From Alphaproteobacteria bacterium (GTDB lineage Bacteria; Pseudomonadota; Alphaproteobacteria; Rhizobiales; Hyphomicrobiaceae), in assembly GCA_018819265.1 (NCBI GenBank), contig JAHJQI010000100.1, positions 1 to 56,301 on the forward strand: a stretch of DNA of 56,301 nucleotides, given 5' to 3'. This document shows, piece by piece, positions 8,533 to 17,774 of the stretch. A program made the position numbers and the translations under genes. Under the pieces are notes generated by a model. The model saw only the letters and a list, made by a program, of their open reading frames with translations, did no database searches and had not been told where the DNA came from. How positions within the stretch are numbered: the stretch's first letter is position 1; each line of letters begins with the position of its first letter.

Positions 8533-10572
8533 ATGCCGAAACAGAATGACCGCGAAGTCGTGCCCCTCGACACCGGCCAGCCACCCGCTGGCGACGCGCC
8601 CGAGGAGCGGCGCAGCGGCCCCGAAATCATCGCCGGCTATCTCAAGTCGCTGCCCGCCGCCCCCGGTGTCTACCGGATGCTGAACGCGGACGGCGACGTG
8701 ATCTATGTCGGCAAGGCCCACTCACTCAAAGCCCGCGTCTCGAACTATGCCCGTCTCGGCGGCCACACGAGCCGCATCGCGCGCATGATCGCCTCGACCG
8801 CGTCGATGGAATTCGTCACGGTCCGCACCGAGGCCGAGGCGTTGCTCCTCGAAGCCAACCTCATCAAGCGCTTCCGCCCGCGCTTCAACGTGGTGATGCG
8901 CGACGACAAGTCGTTCCCCTACATCCTGATTGCGCGCGATCACGACGCCCCCCGCATCCTCAAGCACCGCGGCGCCCGCAACAAGAAGGGCGATTACTTT
9001 GGCCCATTCGCATCCGCCGGGGCCGTCAACCGCACCATCGCCATGCTGCAGCGGGTCTTTCTTCTGCGCACCTGCTCGGACAGCGAATACGAGAGCCGCA
9101 CGCGCCCCTGCATGCTGTGGCAGATCAAACGCTGCTCGGGCCCGTGTACCGGCGAGATCGGTCCGGAGGAGTACGACAGGCTCGTCGACGAGGCCAGCCG
9201 CTTCCTGCGCGGAGAGAGCCAGAGCGTGCGCGAGAAGTATCAGCAGCTGATGAGCGAAGCCGCCGAAAAGCTCGAATTCGAACGCGCCGCCGATTACCGC
9301 AACCGTCTTTGGGCACTGGCCCACGTCACCGCCGACCAATCGATCAACGCCACCGGCATCGAGGAGGCCGACGTGTTCGCCGCCCACCAGGACGGCGGCC
9401 AGACCTGCATCCAGGTCTTCTTCTTCCGCACCGGTCAGAACTGGGGCAATCGCGCCTACTTCCCCAAGGCCGACCGTTCGCTCGATGCCGACGAAATCCT
9501 CGCTTCGTTCATAGCCCAGTTCTACGACGACAAGCCGGTGCCGCGCCTGATCCTCACTTCGCATGATCTGACCGAGCGCGAACTGATGGCCGAGGCCTTG
9601 TCGACCAAGGCCGACCGCAAGGTCGAGATCGCCACTCCAAGACGCGGTCCCAAAACCGACCTCGTTGCCCACGCCACCGCCAACGCCCGCGAAGCCCTGC
9701 TGCGCCGCATGGCCGAAACCGCTTCGCAAACCGAGCTTATGCACGCGGTCGCCGAACGCTTCGGGCTGGCGCGCCCGCCGCGCCGCATCGAGGTCTACGA
9801 CAACTCCCACATCTCCGGCACCGATGCCGTCGGCGCCATGATCGTCGCCGGCCCCGAAGGCTACGCCAAGAACCAGTACCGCAAGTTCAACATCAAGTCC
9901 GACAAGCTGACCCCGGGGGACGATTACGCAATGATGCGCGAAGTGCTGACCCGGCGCTTCAAACGCCTCGCTGCCGAAACCGGCGCCGCCGCAGTCGACG
10001 CCGATCTCCCCCTCGCTGCCTCACTTCCGCTTGACGCGGAACACAGGTTAGCGCCCGGTGACGAAATCTCCAGCGCCGACATCGACGACGCCGTTGACCT
10101 TGCATCGGTCCCCGACCGGCCCGACCTCGTCCTCGTCGACGGAGGCGCCGGCCAACTCGCCGTCGCACGCGAAGTCATGGCGCAAATCGGCATTGAAGGC
10201 ATCACCTTGATCGGCGTCGCCAAGGGCCCCGACCGCGACGCCGGCCGCGAGCATTTCCATATCCCCGGCGAGGCCCGCCCGCGCATGCTGGAGCCCCGCG
10301 ATCCGGTCCTCTACTTCATTCAGCGCCTGCGCGACGAAGCCCACCGCTTCGCCATCGGCACGCATCGCGCCAAGCGCGCCAAGGGGCTGACCGCAAACCC
10401 CCTCGACGAGATCGCAGGCATCGGCCCGACACGCCGCCGCGCGCTGCTCCGTCATTTCGGCTCGGCCAAGGCGGTCTCGCGCGCCGGCATCGAGGACCTC
10501 AAGGCCGTTGCCGGAATCTCCGCCGAAATGGCCCAGAAGATCTACGACCACTTCCACGAGAAACCGGACTGA
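8533..10572 (+). CDS. uvrC: UvrABC system protein C (excinuclease subunit)
   Basis: The full-length 679-residue UvrC makes the two incisions in nucleotide excision repair together with UvrB. The GIY-YIG nuclease is at the N-terminus (GVY at 45-47, YVG at 58-60), after about 30 extra residues. A UVR motif for UvrB contact follows ([18 protein letters not shown]). The RNase H-like endonuclease domain has D423 in [10 protein letters not shown] and a second acidic patch in [10 protein letters not shown]. Helix-hairpin-helix repeats ([17 protein letters not shown]) end the protein. About 35 residues of Ala/Asp-rich sequence (about 480-515) form an insert in the C-terminal half. Confidence 0.98.
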   Translation: MPKQNDREVVPLDTGQPPAGDAPEERRSGPEIIAGYLKSLPAAPGVYRMLNADGDVIYVGKAHSLKARVSNYARLGGHTSRIARMIASTASMEFVTVRTEAEALLLEANLIKRFRPRFNVVMRDDKSFPYILIARDHDAPRILKHRGARNKKGDYFGPFASAGAVNRTIAMLQRVFLLRTCSDSEYESRTRPCMLWQIKRCSGPCTGEIGPEEYDRLVDEASRFLRGESQSVREKYQQLMSEAAEKLEFERAADYRNRLWALAHVTADQSINATGIEEADVFAAHQDGGQTCIQVFFFRTGQNWGNRAYFPKADRSLDADEILASFIAQFYDDKPVPRLILTSHDLTERELMAEALSTKADRKVEIATPRRGPKTDLVAHATANAREALLRRMAETASQTELMHAVAERFGLARPPRRIEVYDNSHISGTDAVGAMIVAGPEGYAKNQYRKFNIKSDKLTPGDDYAMMREVLTRRFKRLAAETGAAAVDADLPLAASLPLDAEHRLAPGDEISSADIDDAVDLASVPDRPDLVLVDGGAGQLAVAREVMAQIGIEGITLIGVAKGPDRDAGREHFHIPGEARPRMLEPRDPVLYFIQRLRDEAHRFAIGTHRAKRAKGLTANPLDEIAGIGPTRRRALLRHFGSAKAVSRAGIEDLKAVAGISAEMAQKIYDHFHEKPD

Positions 10573-10791
10573 ATGAGTGCCGGCATCTCGTAGCCTCGCC
10601 ACACCACCCTCGATTCATCGAAAACGAGACGCCTTGGGCAACCAATCCGAAACGATGCTGCAAGGTTGTTCATCCCACGTTCAAGGTCCGTTATGGCATG
10701 ATCGCGTTTCGTTAAGTCTCGGATCGCACTGCATATTGCTCATTGCCCAATATCTGGGTACGGAACAACACCACAGCCTGGAGACCACTTG

Positions 10792-11115
10792 ATGAAGAAA
10801 TTCGCTCTGCTTTTCGCGGCAGTCATCGTGTCGTTCACGTTCGCCGCCAACAACCCCGCGCAAGCCGGAGCGATTTCGGCTCCTGGCCTGCTTACCGGCG
10901 ACATCGTTGGCAGCGCCGCTGCCGGATTAGTCCACCAGACGCATGGTTGGCACTGCAGCGTGCAACGCGGTTACGTTCCGAGCCTCGGCTACCGCGCTCT
11001 TCACCGTCATCCAAAAGCCTGCGGCCGTTATCGTCACGGCAGCCGTCACTACCGTTGCCGTGGCAAATACGGCTACGGCTGGCGTTATCGCCGCTGCATG
11101 CGCCGCGGCTGGTAA
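10792..11115 (+). CDS. Small secreted His/Arg/Tyr-rich protein
   Basis: 107 residues from ATG 10792. The signal peptide is MKKFALLFAAVIVSFTFA with likely cleavage near AQAGA. The mature part has four Cys and many His, Arg, Gly and Tyr residues (HRHPKACGRYRHGSRHYRC). Such small basic cell-envelope proteins are common in this order but have no assigned function. A short GC stem (11138-11144 with 11157-11163) follows the stop and could end transcription, though it lacks a T-run. Confidence 0.7.
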   Translation: MKKFALLFAAVIVSFTFAANNPAQAGAISAPGLLTGDIVGSAAAGLVHQTHGWHCSVQRGYVPSLGYRALHRHPKACGRYRHGSRHYRCRGKYGYGWRYRRCMRRGW

Positions 11116-11633
11116 CTGGTCCCGACGAAATTCGACACCCCGGATTGCTCGTGCAGTCCGGGGCGTTTGCGTTCGGCCGGCTCATTCGCTTCGGGCTGCC
11201 GGCGCCTGCAGGCTCTCGCCGTCGTGCTTAGAGCAACTTTATCCGATCCACGCATCGCCTTCGGCGATTCAGTCGGATCGGATGTGTTGCTCTAGAATCA
11301 TAATGCCAAGGCCAACCGCCGCAATTGCGCCGGTGCGTAGCCCGTCACCAATCCCAGTTTTTCGAAACGCGACCAGAGTTGCGGCACCTGAAACAAGTCC
11401 TGGCCCGCCGTTTCGACATCTCCAGCGATGTCATTGAACGCCCGCCAGCAGGGCAACCGACCGCCGTTCCTTCGGTAAACCGCCGAAGGCGCGTTCACGA
11501 TGCGACATGACGTTTTGCTCCCGCGATGCGCTTTTCTGATGTCCAGACGGCTGACAAGCCTGACGCCGTGCCCCATCTGTGGCATTGACCCCAAGCAAAC
11601 CCCCACCGACCCGAGCCGAAAGCCACGATCTCA
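11116..11633. other. Intergenic region upstream of pgsA
   Basis: It contains one CTAGAGCA palindrome (11229-11295). Open frames on either strand (for example 11298-11606 minus) lack coding character. The pgsA-moaD-moaE promoter must lie within it, but I cannot place it. Confidence 0.4.
11229..11295. repeat. CTAGAGCA-family palindrome (copy 1)
   Basis: TTAGAGCAAC...ATCCGATCC pairs with GGATCGGAT...GTTGCTCTAG. The central hairpin, read on the minus strand, is GAATCGCC-GAA-GGCGATGC. The right end continues as AGAATCATAATGC, the same flank found after copy 2. Confidence 0.85.
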
Positions 11634-12233
11634 ATGTTGACCGCCCCGCAGCGACCTCGCTCCGATATCAATCTGCCGAACGCCCTGACGCTCGGCCGCA
11701 TTGCCGCCGTTCCGGTCTTCGTTCTGGTCCTTTACTTCCTCGATGGAGCGGTTGCCCGCTGGGCGGCCTTTGCGATTTTCCTCTTCGCCTCCTTTACAGA
11801 CTGGCTTGACGGTCATCTCGCCCGCACCTGGCAACAGCAGTCTCGCTTTGGCGCCATGCTCGACCCCATCGCCGACAAGCTTCTGGTTGCCGCCGCTCTG
11901 TTGATGCTCGTCGCCGACCGCACCATCGCTGGACCGCACGTCTTTGCCGCCCTTATCATCCTGTCGCGCGAAATTCTGGTGTCAGGTCTGCGCGAGTTCC
12001 TGGCGACCCTCAACGTCAGGGTCACCGTCACCACGCTTGCAAAATGGAAAACCGCAATCCAGATGCTGGCAATCGGCCTTCTGATCGCCGGGCCGGCCGC
12101 CGCAACGCAACTGCCGCTGCTCACCGAAGTCGGCGTCGGCTTGCTCTGGATCGCGGCCTTGCTTACGCTCTGGACCGGCAGCGATTATTTCCGTGCCGCC
12201 ATACATCACGCCTCGAATGACAACGGGAGTTGA
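11634..12233 (+). CDS. pgsA: CDP-diacylglycerol-glycerol-3-phosphate 3-phosphatidyltransferase
   Basis: The 199-residue inner-membrane enzyme makes phosphatidylglycerol phosphate from CDP-diacylglycerol and glycerol-3-phosphate. The CDP-alcohol phosphatidyltransferase signature is complete: DGHLAR, eight residues, G, three residues, D, three residues, D (DWLDGHLAR...GAMLDPIADK). Several hydrophobic segments surround it. It is the first gene of a tight operon; moaD begins 11 bases after its stop, although the two pathways are unrelated. Confidence 0.95.
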   Translation: MLTAPQRPRSDINLPNALTLGRIAAVPVFVLVLYFLDGAVARWAAFAIFLFASFTDWLDGHLARTWQQQSRFGAMLDPIADKLLVAAALLMLVADRTIAGPHVFAALIILSREILVSGLREFLATLNVRVTVTTLAKWKTAIQMLAIGLLIAGPAAATQLPLLTEVGVGLLWIAALLTLWTGSDYFRAAIHHASNDNGS

Positions 12234-12243
12234 AGACGCCAAC

Positions 12244-12552
12244 ATGATACCGGCACCGGACACCCAATCGCATGACGCAGGCACCAGCCCTGCCGCCACC
12301 CTCACGCTGCGCTATTTCGCCTGGGTCCGCGAGAAGGTCGGCCATGCCGAGGAACGGGTGACGCTACCGGCCGATGTCGCAACGGTTGCAGATCTCATGA
12401 CCTGGCTCGGCCAACGCGGCGAAACCTACGCCTCGGCCTTCGCCAGGCCGGATGTCATCCGCACCGCCATCGACCACAACCACGTCCGCCCCGATGCGGC
12501 GATCGCCGGCGCCCGCGAAATAGCGTTTTTCCCACCCGTCACCGGGGGCTGA
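12244..12552 (+). CDS. moaD: Molybdopterin synthase small subunit
   Basis: 102 residues with the ubiquitin-like MoaD fold. It ends in FFPPVTGG; the terminal Gly-Gly is thiocarboxylated and donates sulfur to precursor Z within the MoaD-MoaE synthase. The first ~17 residues are an extension before the usual start LTLRYFAWVREKVG. An ORF start at 12193 would overlap pgsA by 41 bases; the ATG at 12244 with CGGGAG upstream is preferred. moaE follows after four bases. Confidence 0.93.
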   Translation: MIPAPDTQSHDAGTSPAATLTLRYFAWVREKVGHAEERVTLPADVATVADLMTWLGQRGETYASAFARPDVIRTAIDHNHVRPDAAIAGAREIAFFPPVTGG

Positions 12553-12556
12553 ACCA

Positions 12557-13030
12557 ATGGCTGTCCGCATTGAACCCCAGGACTTCGACATCGGCGCTGA
12601 AATCGCGGCCCTGACGGGCGGGCGCACCGACATCGGTGCCGTCGTCACCTTTACCGGTACGGTCCGTGGCAGCGCCGGCGAAATGCCGATTACCTCGATG
12701 ACCCTCGAACACTATCCCGGCATGACGGAAGCCGAACTGGCGCGCGTCGAAGCCGAAGCCAACGCGCGCTGGCCGCTGTCGGCCACCCTCATCGTCCATC
12801 GCATCGGCGAATTGCACCCCGGCGACAACATTGTCCTGGTCATTACCGCCTCGGCGCATCGCCACGCCGCATTCGAAGCTGCCGAGTTCCTGATGGACTA
12901 CCTCAAGTCCCGCGCCCCGTTCTGGAAGAAGGAAACCCGCCCCGACGGCAGCGCCAGCTGGATCGACGCCCGCGAAACCGACACCGAAGCCATGCAGCGC
13001 TGGAAGTCGGCGGCGTTCGAAAAAGACTGA
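12557..13030 (+). CDS. moaE: Molybdopterin synthase catalytic subunit
   Basis: The 157-residue MoaE converts cyclic pyranopterin monophosphate to molybdopterin with MoaD. Visible family motifs are GAVVTFTGTVR, LEHYPGMTEAEL, VIHRIGELHPGDNIVLV, and the active-site region LMDYLKSRAPFWKKE with its catalytic lysines. The length is normal. The start is 4 bases after moaD, which indicates co-translation. Confidence 0.95.
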   Translation: MAVRIEPQDFDIGAEIAALTGGRTDIGAVVTFTGTVRGSAGEMPITSMTLEHYPGMTEAELARVEAEANARWPLSATLIVHRIGELHPGDNIVLVITASAHRHAAFEAAEFLMDYLKSRAPFWKKETRPDGSASWIDARETDTEAMQRWKSAAFEKD

Positions 13031-13065
13031 TCCGGCCCATTTGCTGCGTTAGGAACCGGTTAAGT

Positions 13066-13080
13066 TTAACGAATCCTTTA
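13066..13080. promoter_or_regulatory. Possible degenerate CtrA-type site upstream of the first amidase
   Basis: TTAA-N7-TTTA lies 118 bases before the amidase start, inside the AT-rich stretch GGTTAAGTTTAACGAATCC. It differs by one base from the CtrA consensus TTAA-N7-TTAA. This is weak evidence. Confidence 0.25.
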
Positions 13081-13197
13081 CCCTTGCCCGTCAAAATCAC
13101 ACACATGCCCGATGGCGTCCTGGAAATCGCCATCTTGTGAGTTGACTGTGGTTACCCAGAGACAGTGCAACCTATCGCGTAGACGGGGGTCAACCGA

Positions 13198-14529
13198 ATG
13201 GGTCTTATGACAGAGCGTGTGCTTCGGCGCGCGCTCGCCAGCCTATTGTGCGCAGCCGTCCTCGCCGGTTCCGGCGTGATAACCGGCAACCGAACAGCCC
13301 TCGCGGCTGAGAACCCAACCGCCCTTGCGGCTGATGGCGCAACAGCTCCCGCGGCTGATTCAACAGCCGTTCCCGCCGCATACCCGGCAAGCAGGTTGAC
13401 GCGATTCATCGTTGGCATCGACCGTCACGCCGATTTCAATATTATTTCGCTGACCAACCCGAACCGCGTGGTCGTGGAGTTGGACGACGTCCAGTTGCAG
13501 CTCCCGCCGCATCCCGAAAACGGCCCCGTGGGTCTCGTCAGCGGCTTCCACGGCGGCAAATCGGGTGCCGGCAAGTCGCGCATCGTCATCAACGTCACCG
13601 AACCCGTCGTCGTGACGGCGACGAAGATCGAACCGGTCGGCAAGACCTATCACCTCAACGTCGAGATTGCTCCGATCGCCGGACCTGAACCCGATCGCAA
13701 ACTCGCCAACGCACCGTTCGACCCGCCGAGCGGCCTCGGCGCTTCGGGCCTGCAGCCGCCGATGCCGCAACATGCAGAATCACGTCAGGCCCTTGCCAAG
13801 CGCCGGGCCAAGCCGGTTATCGTTCTCGATCCCGGTCACGGCGGACACGACAGCGGCGCCATGAAGAATGGCGCGGTCGAAAAGGATGTGGTGCTTGAAT
13901 TCGCGCAGACGCTGCGCAAGAAGTTGGAAGCATCCGGCCGCTACACCGTTTTGATGACGCGCGACAAGGACGAGTTCATCGAACTCACCGAACGCCGCGA
14001 CTTCGCCGAACGCCACAACGCCAGCCTGTTCATCGCCATCCACGCCGACTACGCCCAGTCCTCAGCCAGCGGCGCCACGATTTATTCGCTGCGCCCGTCT
14101 GTTGCCAGCAAGCTGAAGCAGTCGGCGATCAAGACGGCAGGCAATGTCGACCTCACCGAGAAAAACGTCGCCACCGTCGACAAGGCCGATCGCAACGTCG
14201 TCGAGAACTGGCTTTCCGACCTCGCCCAGCAGGACGCCGAAGTGACGACCGTTCGCTCCGACCTGTTTTCACGTTCGGTCATCCGGTTCATGGGCAGCAA
14301 GACGAGCTTCCGCGCCAAGCCGCACCGTACCGCCGCATTCAAGGTTTTGAAGACGCACCTCGTCCCTTCGGTGCTGATCGAATTGGCCTATGTCACCAAC
14401 AAGGCCGACGCGGCCCGCCTCAAATCCGAAAGCTGGCGCAACGAGGTTTCCGGCGGCATTGCCAACGCGATCGACAGTTACTTCAGCAACAACGCCGCGC
14501 GCCTACCGATTTTCGCCGGGCTGGAGTAA
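13198..14529 (+). CDS. N-acetylmuramoyl-L-alanine amidase (AmiC-like), first of two
   Basis: The 443-residue periplasmic amidase cleaves stem peptides from glycan strands. A signal peptide is followed by a low-complexity Ala/Thr/Pro repeat region (about 35-62). An AMIN-like domain comes next (RFIVGIDRHADFNIISL to about 165), then Amidase_3. Zinc ligands are H214 in DPGHGGHDSG, E228 and H282 in IAIHADY; E395 in LIELAYV is the catalytic glutamate. An insertion helix between H282 and E395 probably autoinhibits the enzyme, as in AmiC homologues. A strong terminator follows. The second amidase is at 45980-47221. Confidence 0.93.
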   Translation: MGLMTERVLRRALASLLCAAVLAGSGVITGNRTALAAENPTALAADGATAPAADSTAVPAAYPASRLTRFIVGIDRHADFNIISLTNPNRVVVELDDVQLQLPPHPENGPVGLVSGFHGGKSGAGKSRIVINVTEPVVVTATKIEPVGKTYHLNVEIAPIAGPEPDRKLANAPFDPPSGLGASGLQPPMPQHAESRQALAKRRAKPVIVLDPGHGGHDSGAMKNGAVEKDVVLEFAQTLRKKLEASGRYTVLMTRDKDEFIELTERRDFAERHNASLFIAIHADYAQSSASGATIYSLRPSVASKLKQSAIKTAGNVDLTEKNVATVDKADRNVVENWLSDLAQQDAEVTTVRSDLFSRSVIRFMGSKTSFRAKPHRTAAFKVLKTHLVPSVLIELAYVTNKADAARLKSESWRNEVSGGIANAIDSYFSNNAARLPIFAGLE

Positions 14530-14569
14530 GATCCAATCCCAATCCGGCGAACACAGTCAAAACAGAAGA

Positions 14570-14606
14570 GGCCGCTCCCTCGATCGAAGGAGCGGCCATT
14601 TTTTTT
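14570..14606 (+). terminator. Strong rho-independent terminator
   Basis: GGCCGCTCC (14570-14578) pairs with GGAGCGGCC (14589-14597), followed by ATTTTTTTTG. It ends transcription of the amidase gene. Confidence 0.95.
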
Positions 14607-15346
14607 GTGGCCGGCGTCGCTGTCGCACGCAGCCGCTGGCTCAAGCCGGGTTAGGCGGGACTTGGGGGGTGGTGAAGTCTGAGGCGCCAGAGCAGGAGAA
14701 ACCTTCGATCCGGATCTTGCGCATTGGCGGAATACTCGACCAACTTTCGCGACAACTGGACCGAAACCGTTCTAGGAAGGAGGCGCTTCAGCATGGGCCG
14801 CTCCATCTTCTTCAAAGGTACGCGGCACCGCCGCAGACGCGACGTCGTTCAGGACCCGGCGCATTGAACCGGACTGTCCACAATGAGTGGCCAGCGCTCC
14901 ATGTTGCGATCGAATCGAGAATCGGGCGATGCCAGGATTGTCCGGGATGGCTCTTGCGTAAGTGGACCGTCTTCCCCGCTGGAGGAGCATTGGCCGAGCG
15001 GTCCCATCCAAAACCGTTCGAATTCCATCCCGCGTGCGCCGGCGCTATGTCGGCCTGGCTTAAAAGACGGTAAGGGCATCATGCCCCTTTCGGTCCTACG
15101 CGCACCAGCAGGGTTTCGGTCGTTCACGCAAGTAGCGCGAGATTGCCGCAACCCTGGAGAGGACCAAACCTCTCACAACGCAAACGTTAAGTGATTCGCA
15201 CGATGCGATCGTGACACTCGGGGCGGCCACCCCCCCGAACGCCTCCACACGTTGCATGTTTGCAATACCGGCACCCGCCTGCCCGCACTCCGGGCACGAT
15301 GGTGGCTCGGCTGCCGGTTTCTTCACCAGCAATCCTCGACAAACCA
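14607..15346. other. 740-base stretch with no supported gene
   Basis: This lies between convergent transcription units. Long open frames cross it on both strands but read as Arg/Pro-rich nonsense. The only hint is AAGGAGGCG before an ATG at 14793, which would encode a 24-residue basic peptide (MGRSIFFKGTRHRRRR...). I see no tRNA fold or transposase remnant. Confidence 0.4.
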
Positions 15347-15374
15347 ATCCCGGGAAGACCAATCTCCCCGGGAT
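15347..15374 (-). terminator. Probable rpoH terminator
   Basis: ATCCCGGG (15347-15354) pairs with CCCGGGAT (15367-15374). On the minus strand it lies 30 bases past the rpoH stop and is followed by TGGTTTG, a poor U-tract. Confidence 0.5.
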
Positions 15375-15403
15375 CAACTCAGCTTCGCATGAAGAAGTTC
15401 GGC

Positions 15404-16303
15404 TTACGGCTGCGCGTGGACCGGGGTTTCACTGCGACGGGCTTCGGACTGTACCGCCTTTTGCACCTTCTCGAACGCGCGCACCTCGATCTGCCGGATA
15501 CGTTCCCGGCTGACCCCGAACTCCGCCGACAGATCCTCGAGCGTCAGCGGTTCGTCCGCCAGCCGCCGCGCTTCGAAGATGCGCCGCTCGCGTTCGTTCA
15601 GCGTCCCAAGTGCGGCAGCGAGATATTCGCGACGACGCACAAGTTCCTCGCTCTCGACGAGTCGCTCTTCCTGGTCGGGTGTATCGTCGACCAGCCAGTC
15701 CTGCCATTCGCCGCCCGATTCGGCATCCGCCCGCAGCGGCGCGTTGAGCGATGAATCCCCGCCGAGCCGGCGGTTCATCGACACGACATCGGCTTCCGGA
15801 ACGCCAAGCTTCGTTGCAATCGCCTTGACCTGATCGGGCCGCAAGTCGCCTTCTTCGAGCGCCTGCATTTGCGATTTCGCACGGCGCAGGTTGAAGAACA
15901 GCTTCTTTTGGGCAGCCGTCGTGCCCATTTTCACAAGCGACCACGAGCGCAGGATGTACTCCTGGATCGAGGCGCGGATCCACCACATGGCATATGTCGC
16001 GAGCCTGAACCCCTTGTCGGGATCGAAACGCTTGACCGCCTGCATCAAGCCGACGTTGCCCTCGGAAATGACTTCGCCGATCGGCAGGCCGTAGCCGCGA
16101 TACCCCATGGCGATGCGCGCCACGAGCCGCAGATGTGACGTCACGAGCTGGTGGGCCGCTTCGCTGTCGCCGTGCTCCTGCCAACTCTTGGCGAGCATGA
16201 ATTCCTGATTGGGTTCCAGCATCGGAAACTTGCGGATCTCGTCGAGATACCGCGACAGCCCGACTGAGCCGGATCCAACGGAAGGTAGCGATTTCGATGC
16301 CAT
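15404..16303 (-). CDS. rpoH: RNA polymerase heat-shock sigma factor
   Basis: 299 residues from the ATG at 16303 (the frame extends to 16348). Region 2 is intact (EGNVGLMQAVKRFDP, RLATYAMWWIRASIQEYIL). It carries the RpoH box QKKLFFNLRR, which distinguishes sigma-32 from other sigma factors. Region 4 has LSAEFGVSRERIRQIEVRAF. RpoH directs transcription of chaperone and protease genes. Many bacteria of this order have more than one rpoH; only one is in this window. The gene lies downstream of rluD on the same strand but is separated by two palindromes, so it probably has its own promoter in 16304-16500. Confidence 0.97.
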   Translation of the reverse strand: MASKSLPSVGSGSVGLSRYLDEIRKFPMLEPNQEFMLAKSWQEHGDSEAAHQLVTSHLRLVARIAMGYRGYGLPIGEVISEGNVGLMQAVKRFDPDKGFRLATYAMWWIRASIQEYILRSWSLVKMGTTAAQKKLFFNLRRAKSQMQALEEGDLRPDQVKAIATKLGVPEADVVSMNRRLGGDSSLNAPLRADAESGGEWQDWLVDDTPDQEERLVESEELVRRREYLAAALGTLNERERRIFEARRLADEPLTLEDLSAEFGVSRERIRQIEVRAFEKVQKAVQSEARRSETPVHAQP

Positions 16304-16519
16304 CTTTAACCTCGCTTGCGCTGCAACCCGACGGGGCCAAACGCGCAATTGCCGGCCTGCATTCCTTGCCCGGCAAGGGTTCAGTGCCGAAGTCAGCCGG
16401 GCATATGGCCACTTAATTGTGGCAATACGATCACGACTTGTTGCAGCACCTTACCGCCGGTGAGCCACGCGTTCAAAGCACAGCTGATCACCTTTCAGCG
16501 ATTTCGCACTGCCGGCTCG

Positions 16520-16584
16520 TAGAGCAACATCCGATCTGACGGAATCGCCGAAGGCGATTCCCGGATCGGATGAAGTTGCTCTAG
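16520..16584. repeat. CTAGAGCA-family palindrome (copy 2)
   Basis: GTAGAGCAACATCCGATC pairs with GATCGGATGAAGTTGCTCTA. The central hairpin is a perfect GGAATCGCC-GAA-GGCGATTCC. It sits head to tail with copy 3 in the rpoH-rluD gap. Confidence 0.9.
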
Positions 16585-16594
16585 AATCATAATG

Positions 16595-16660
16595 CTAGAG
16601 CATCCTTATCCGACCATCCGATCGCGAGAAGCGATCGCGTATGGTCGGATGATGCTCTAG
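16595..16660. repeat. CTAGAGCA-family palindrome (copy 3)
   Basis: CTAGAGCATCCTTATCCGACC pairs with GGTCGGATGATGCTCTAG. The core differs from the other copies: GATCGC-GAGAA-GCGATC. It starts 10 bases after copy 2, and the intervening AATCATAATG belongs to the shared element flank. Confidence 0.9.
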
Positions 16661-16751
16661 TGTTGAACGGAACAAATTCAAGTTGGTTCCCCACGCCGGA
16701 CAGTACGCCATTCGGCCGGCCGCACCGTTTCGGCCGATATTGCCTGCGCCA

Positions 16752-17774
16752 TCAGGCTTGATGAGCCTCCAGCGCCGCGATCAACCGCGCCATGTCCGCC
16801 GGCAGATGGCTTTCGAACGCCATTTCGCGTCCGCTGACCGGATGCTCGAAGCCCAGTTCGACTGCGTGCAGCGCCTGGCGGCGCAGGTGATGCAACGCTT
16901 CGCGGGCCCCCTCGCCGAGCCGCCGCGCACTGGCCTTGAACCCGGTTCCATAGACGGGATCGCCGAGCACCGGATGGCGAAGATGGGCCATATGTACGCG
17001 GATCTGATGCGTCCGGCCGGTTTCTAGCTCCAGCCGCATCATGGCAACGAAATCATGCCCCTCGACGTCGGCGAACACCTTCTCCACGTGATAATGCGTC
17101 CTCGCAGATCGCCCGAACGCTTCCGATACGACGGCCATCTTTTTGCGGTTGGCCTGGCTACGCCCCAGCGGCGCATCGACGACCCCGCTCGGCCTGTCGG
17201 GCACGCCCCAGCACAACGCCAGATAAGCCCGGTGCAGGCGCCCGTCCCGGCCGTGATCGGCGAACTGTTCCGACAGCGACTTGTGCGCGGCATCGTTCTT
17301 GGCAACAACCAGGAGCCCCGACGTATCCTTGTCGAGGCGGTGGACGATGCCGGGCCGCTTGACGCCGCCGATCCCCGACAGGCTGTCTCCGCAATGCCCG
17401 ATCAGCGCGTTGACGAGCGTCCCCGTCGCATGACCTGGAGCAGGGTGCACGACGAGTCCGGCCGGCTTGTCGATGACGATCAGGTCGCCGTCCTCATAGA
17501 CCACGTCGAGCGCGATCTCCTCGGCCCGCGGCGTCGGCTCCTCGGCTTCGGGAACCGTTATGGAATAGCTGCGGCCGGGTTTGACCCGCCAGCCCGCCTC
17601 CCCTATCGTCCCGCCGCCGGACGTCACCGCGCCTGCCTTGATCAGGGCCTGGATGCGCGACCGGCTGAGTTCCGGGATTTTCGCGGCAAGCCAGCGGTCG
17701 ATACGCTCTCCGGCCTCGTCCTCGCTGGCGACGAGTTCGCGTGACGTCTGCTGCAACCGCGGCATCCTTTCCAT
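16752..17774 (-). CDS. rluD: 23S rRNA pseudouridine synthase, RluA/RluD family
   Basis: 340 residues. The S4 RNA-binding domain is at residues 20-80 (DRWLAAKIPELSRSRIQALI). The RluA catalytic domain carries GIVHRLDKDTSGLLVVAK, whose Asp in HRLD is the catalytic residue, and LETGRTHQIRVHMAH. Length and gene order next to rpoH suggest RluD, which modifies helix 69 of 23S rRNA; the exact target is inferred. Its ATG (complement of 17772-17774) overlaps the ATG of the divergent gene within one CATG. An in-frame ATG at 17765 is an alternative. Confidence 0.9.
   Translation of the reverse strand: MERMPRLQQTSRELVASEDEAGERIDRWLAAKIPELSRSRIQALIKAGAVTSGGGTIGEAGWRVKPGRSYSITVPEAEEPTPRAEEIALDVVYEDGDLIVIDKPAGLVVHPAPGHATGTLVNALIGHCGDSLSGIGGVKRPGIVHRLDKDTSGLLVVAKNDAAHKSLSEQFADHGRDGRLHRAYLALCWGVPDRPSGVVDAPLGRSQANRKKMAVVSEAFGRSARTHYHVEKVFADVEGHDFVAMMRLELETGRTHQIRVHMAHLRHPVLGDPVYGTGFKASARRLGEGAREALHHLRRQALHAVELGFEHPVSGREMAFESHLPADMARLIAALEAHQA

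Noticed and set aside
8722..9810. 362-codon open frame on the minus strand
   Set aside because: It is antisense to uvrC, without recognisable motifs.
14607..15346. tRNA, degraded transposase or small RNA gene
   Set aside because: I found no cloverleaf, no transposase motifs and no promoter-terminator pair that would support one.
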